Source of the DNA: an uncultured Roseobacter sp.
GTDB taxonomy: Bacteria; Pseudomonadota; Alphaproteobacteria; Rhodobacterales; Rhodobacteraceae
DNA length: 64,000 bases
Direction: 5' to 3'
Assembly (NCBI RefSeq): GCF_947491795.1
Contig: NZ_CANLKW010000002.1
Coordinates: 174,001-238,000 of the forward strand
Under the pieces are notes generated by a model. That model searched no databases and was not told where the DNA came from. It saw only the letters and a program-made list of their open reading frames with translations. Positions 63,758-64,000 of the stretch are shown here, one piece after another. Position 1 is the stretch's first letter, and each line of letters opens with the position of its first letter. The translations under genes and the position numbers were made by a program.

Positions 63758-64000
63758 TCAGTCCTGGGAACCGATTGCTGACAGGCCTTTCAGAATGTCG
63801 ATCGCATAGGCCAGCTGATAATCTTCTTCGCGCAGGGCGGCAGCGGCTTCTGCTTTGGCCCGGTCCGCTTTGATCTGCTCAATCTGATCATCCGACAGGC
63901 TGTCATTGTTCAGGCTGCCGCGCAGGTCCGCTTCAGAGCGGGAGGTACGCGCTTCTTCTTCTGCGGTATCTTCTTCAGGGCTGCGACGGGGTTGCTCGAC
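63758..64000 (-). CDS. C-terminus of a CtpA-type S41 protease (partial)
   Basis: The last 80 residues of a gene whose start lies past the window. The tail is acidic and helical: SRSEADLRGSLNNDSLSDDQ and DRAKAEAAAALREEDYQLAYAIDILKGLSA. This matches the C-terminal tail of alphaproteobacterial carboxyl-terminal processing proteases (S41 family, periplasmic), where the ending LAYAIDILKGL is conserved; the catalytic domain is outside the window, so the call is from that tail only. A strong terminator follows. Confidence 0.65.
   Translation of the reverse strand, partial: VEQPRRSPEEDTAEEEARTSRSEADLRGSLNNDSLSDDQIEQIKADRAKAEAAAALREEDYQLAYAIDILKGLSAIGSQD

Overview
The window reads as a stretch of ordinary chromosome from a marine alphaproteobacterium of the Rhodobacterales (Roseobacter group). 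Support comes from the GANTC methyltransferase CcrM, an SOS operator of the alphaproteobacterial GTTC-N7-GTTC type, an Irr-type iron control palindrome in front of a ferritin-like MbfA iron exporter, a VPLPA-CTERM protein, and many small alphaproteobacterial families (DUF3576, DUF2125, DUF4170, DUF2794, DUF721). Base composition is fairly high in GC and gene density is high. I saw no rRNA, tRNA, CRISPR array, insertion sequence, phage gene or integrase.

Layout. 1-4.9 kb: thioredoxin/TPR protein (cut by the window edge), exonuclease III, a CenR-like response regulator with a long 3' leader to its terminator, ribA, an L,D-transpeptidase and a YggS protein. 5-11 kb: porin, DUF3576 lipoprotein, then leuS-lptE-holA. 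11-15.6 kb: GFA protein, GST, HI0933-like flavoprotein, MscS channel, small HNH protein, SDR. 15.7-22 kb: DUF2125, then PmbA-IMPase-DUF4170-waaA-lpxK, which ties to lipid A/Kdo assembly. 22-25.5 kb: CoA-transferase, DsbA-like protein and DUF721 divergent from mutY. 25.5-29 kb: AlkB-type hydroxylase, a lone receiver protein, ccrM, rnhB. 29-34.6 kb: small secreted proteins around a perfect 19-bp palindrome, a membrane protein with a winged-helix-like tail, an HpaI-type aldolase, asd and an ICMT-like membrane methyltransferase. 34.7-37.1 kb: carbonic anhydrase, SbtA-like bicarbonate permease, PII-like SbtB partner and a ribbon-helix-helix protein. 37.2-42.1 kb: small helical protein, M17 aminopeptidase with NlpC/P60 hydrolase, DUF2794, paaI-paaK. 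42.3-46.6 kb: VPLPA-CTERM protein, class I methyltransferase, imuB under a LexA box, TetR. 46.7-54.9 kb: mbfA, AEC transporter, then a coupled string fghA-yaiI-HAD-OCD-hydrolase, MFS and zapE. 55-64 kb: accD-folC, a CPBP protease next to a very large ABC-like protein, ilvD, and the C-terminus of a CtpA-type protease.

Most genes are housekeeping or central metabolism. The least ordinary items are the 1041-residue ABC-exporter-like protein whose nucleotide-binding domain has lost its Walker A lysine and catalytic glutamate, carries a large insertion and ends in a cyclic-nucleotide-binding domain, with a CPBP protease 3 bp downstream (58-61.5 kb); the inorganic carbon operon (35-37 kb); and several readable regulatory sites: GANTC sites inside the ccrM promoter, the LexA box of a lone imuB, the Irr-type palindrome of mbfA, and the 29.8 kb operator-like palindrome.
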